This document shows, in pieces, positions 63,539-64,000 of a DNA stretch of 64,000 nucleotides. Made by a program: the position numbers and the translations under genes. The notes under the pieces are model-generated. The model did not search any database. It was not told where the DNA came from and worked only from the letters and a program-made list of their open reading frames with translations. Origin of the DNA: Pseudomonas sp. M47T1 (GTDB lineage Bacteria; Pseudomonadota; Gammaproteobacteria; Pseudomonadales; Pseudomonadaceae); NCBI RefSeq assembly GCF_000263855.1, contig NZ_AJWX01000007.1, positions 1 through 64,000 of the forward strand, given 5' to 3'. Each line of letters opens with the position of its first letter. Within the stretch, counting starts at the first letter, position 1.

Positions 63539-64000
63539 TCAGGCAGCCAGTGCGGCGTCGATGGCCTTGAGCAGGCGCGGGTCGTCGGCGGCCACGTCGG
63601 GGGCGAAGCGCCCTACCACTTCGCCGGTGCGGCTGATCAGGAATTTTTCGAAGTTCCACTGTACTTCCGGTACCGGATTGACCGGGATGCCCTTGCCGGT
63701 CAGGCGCTCGCGCATCGAGCCTTCGCCGGTGGCGTTGGGCACGGCGTGGGTCAGGGCGCTGTACAGCGGGTGCTTGTCTTCGCCCACCACGGAGATTTTC
63801 GAGAACAGCGCAAACTGCACGTTGTAGGTCAGGCTGCAGAAGGCCTTGATCTCATCGTCGCTGCCCGGCTCCTGGGCCTTGAAGTTGTTGGCGGGGAACC
63901 CGAGGATCTCCAGGCCTTGGGCGCGATGGCTTTCATACAGCTTTTCCAGACCTTCGTATTGCGGGGTCAGGCCGCACTTGGAGGCGACGTTGACCACCAG
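63539..64000 (-). CDS. glutathione peroxidase (BtuE-like), 5' end outside the window
   Basis: The C-terminal 153 or more residues of a glutathione/thioredoxin peroxidase. The peroxidatic cysteine is in VNVASKCGLTPQYEGLE, the glutamine-containing motif appears as GFPANNF, and the Trp motif as VQWNFEKFLISRTGEVV. It reduces peroxides in the cytoplasm or periplasm. The window cuts the first residues; the frame is open to the edge. Confidence 0.87.
   Translation of the reverse strand: MVVNVASKCGLTPQYEGLEKLYESHRAQGLEILGFPANNFKAQEPGSDDEIKAFCSLTYNVQFALFSKISVVGEDKHPLYSALTHAVPNATGEGSMRERLTGKGIPVNPVPEVQWNFEKFLISRTGEVVGRFAPDVAADDPRLLKAIDAALAA

Overview
The window looks like chromosomal DNA of a Pseudomonas, most like the P. 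putida/fluorescens groups. The evidence is high GC, a three-gene FAD gluconate-2-dehydrogenase set, a DUF3077 gene, MuxABC-OpmB-type and TtgABC/TtgR-type RND pumps, and many intergenic REP palindromes of the GTGGGAGCGGG and GTAGGAGCTGCC types. No rRNA, tRNA, CRISPR array, prophage or complete insertion sequence was seen. One small non-autonomous transposon-like element (MITE) is present.

Layout. 1-9.1 kb: an MFS exporter, an alpha/beta hydrolase, the methionine-synthase pair mesX-mesD (mesD carries a frameshift), a periplasmic beta-propeller protein, two tandem paralogous exported proteins with duplicated leaders, and a divergent AraC regulator/EamA exporter pair. 9.1-14.1 kb: a DUF3077 gene behind a strongly structured leader with two mutually exclusive foldings, then the minus-strand gluconate dehydrogenase operon (gamma, FAD and triheme cytochrome subunits) and a GlcG-like protein. 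14.3-23.3 kb: an FKBP isomerase, an XRE-cupin regulator, an Ada protein lacking three of four zinc cysteines, a hybrid histidine kinase, a Dps with a histone-like tail, a zinc alcohol dehydrogenase, a flavin reductase, a ROK protein and a MerR gene truncated by a 25-bp tandem duplication. 23.3-27.1 kb: a 2-hydroxyacid dehydrogenase, an ACS-type MFS transporter and a GntP permease.

27.4-30.8 kb is a sulfide/persulfide module: a BigR/SqrR-like repressor, a sulfide:quinone reductase and a TauE exporter on the minus strand, with a divergent MBL-fold persulfide-dioxygenase-like enzyme. 30.8-36 kb holds an oxidoreductase, a membrane protein whose stop codon lies in the target duplication of the MITE, an iron permease, an EthD/thioredoxin pair, a sodium/proton antiporter and a HAD phosphatase. 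36-45 kb is a complete non-phosphorylated L-rhamnose pathway. It has a LysR regulator, an MFS transporter, RhaT and RhaM. L-rhamnose goes to the lactone (SDR), to rhamnonate (lactonase), to 2-keto-3-deoxyrhamnonate (dehydratase), to pyruvate plus L-lactaldehyde (aldolase) and then to lactate (AldA). 45-47.2 kb has small exported proteins, a toxin remnant and a GNAT acetyltransferase.

47.2-63.1 kb is a drug-efflux block: muxABC-opmB, then ttgABC with divergent ttgR. The ttgA promoter spacer contains a perfect 16-bp palindrome. The window ends in a small uncharacterised gene and a glutathione peroxidase cut by the right edge.

Most gene calls rest on recognised families. The observations most worth following are the alternative-pairing leader before the DUF3077 gene, the Ada sensor without its zinc site, the MITE, and two small lesions (mesD, merR).
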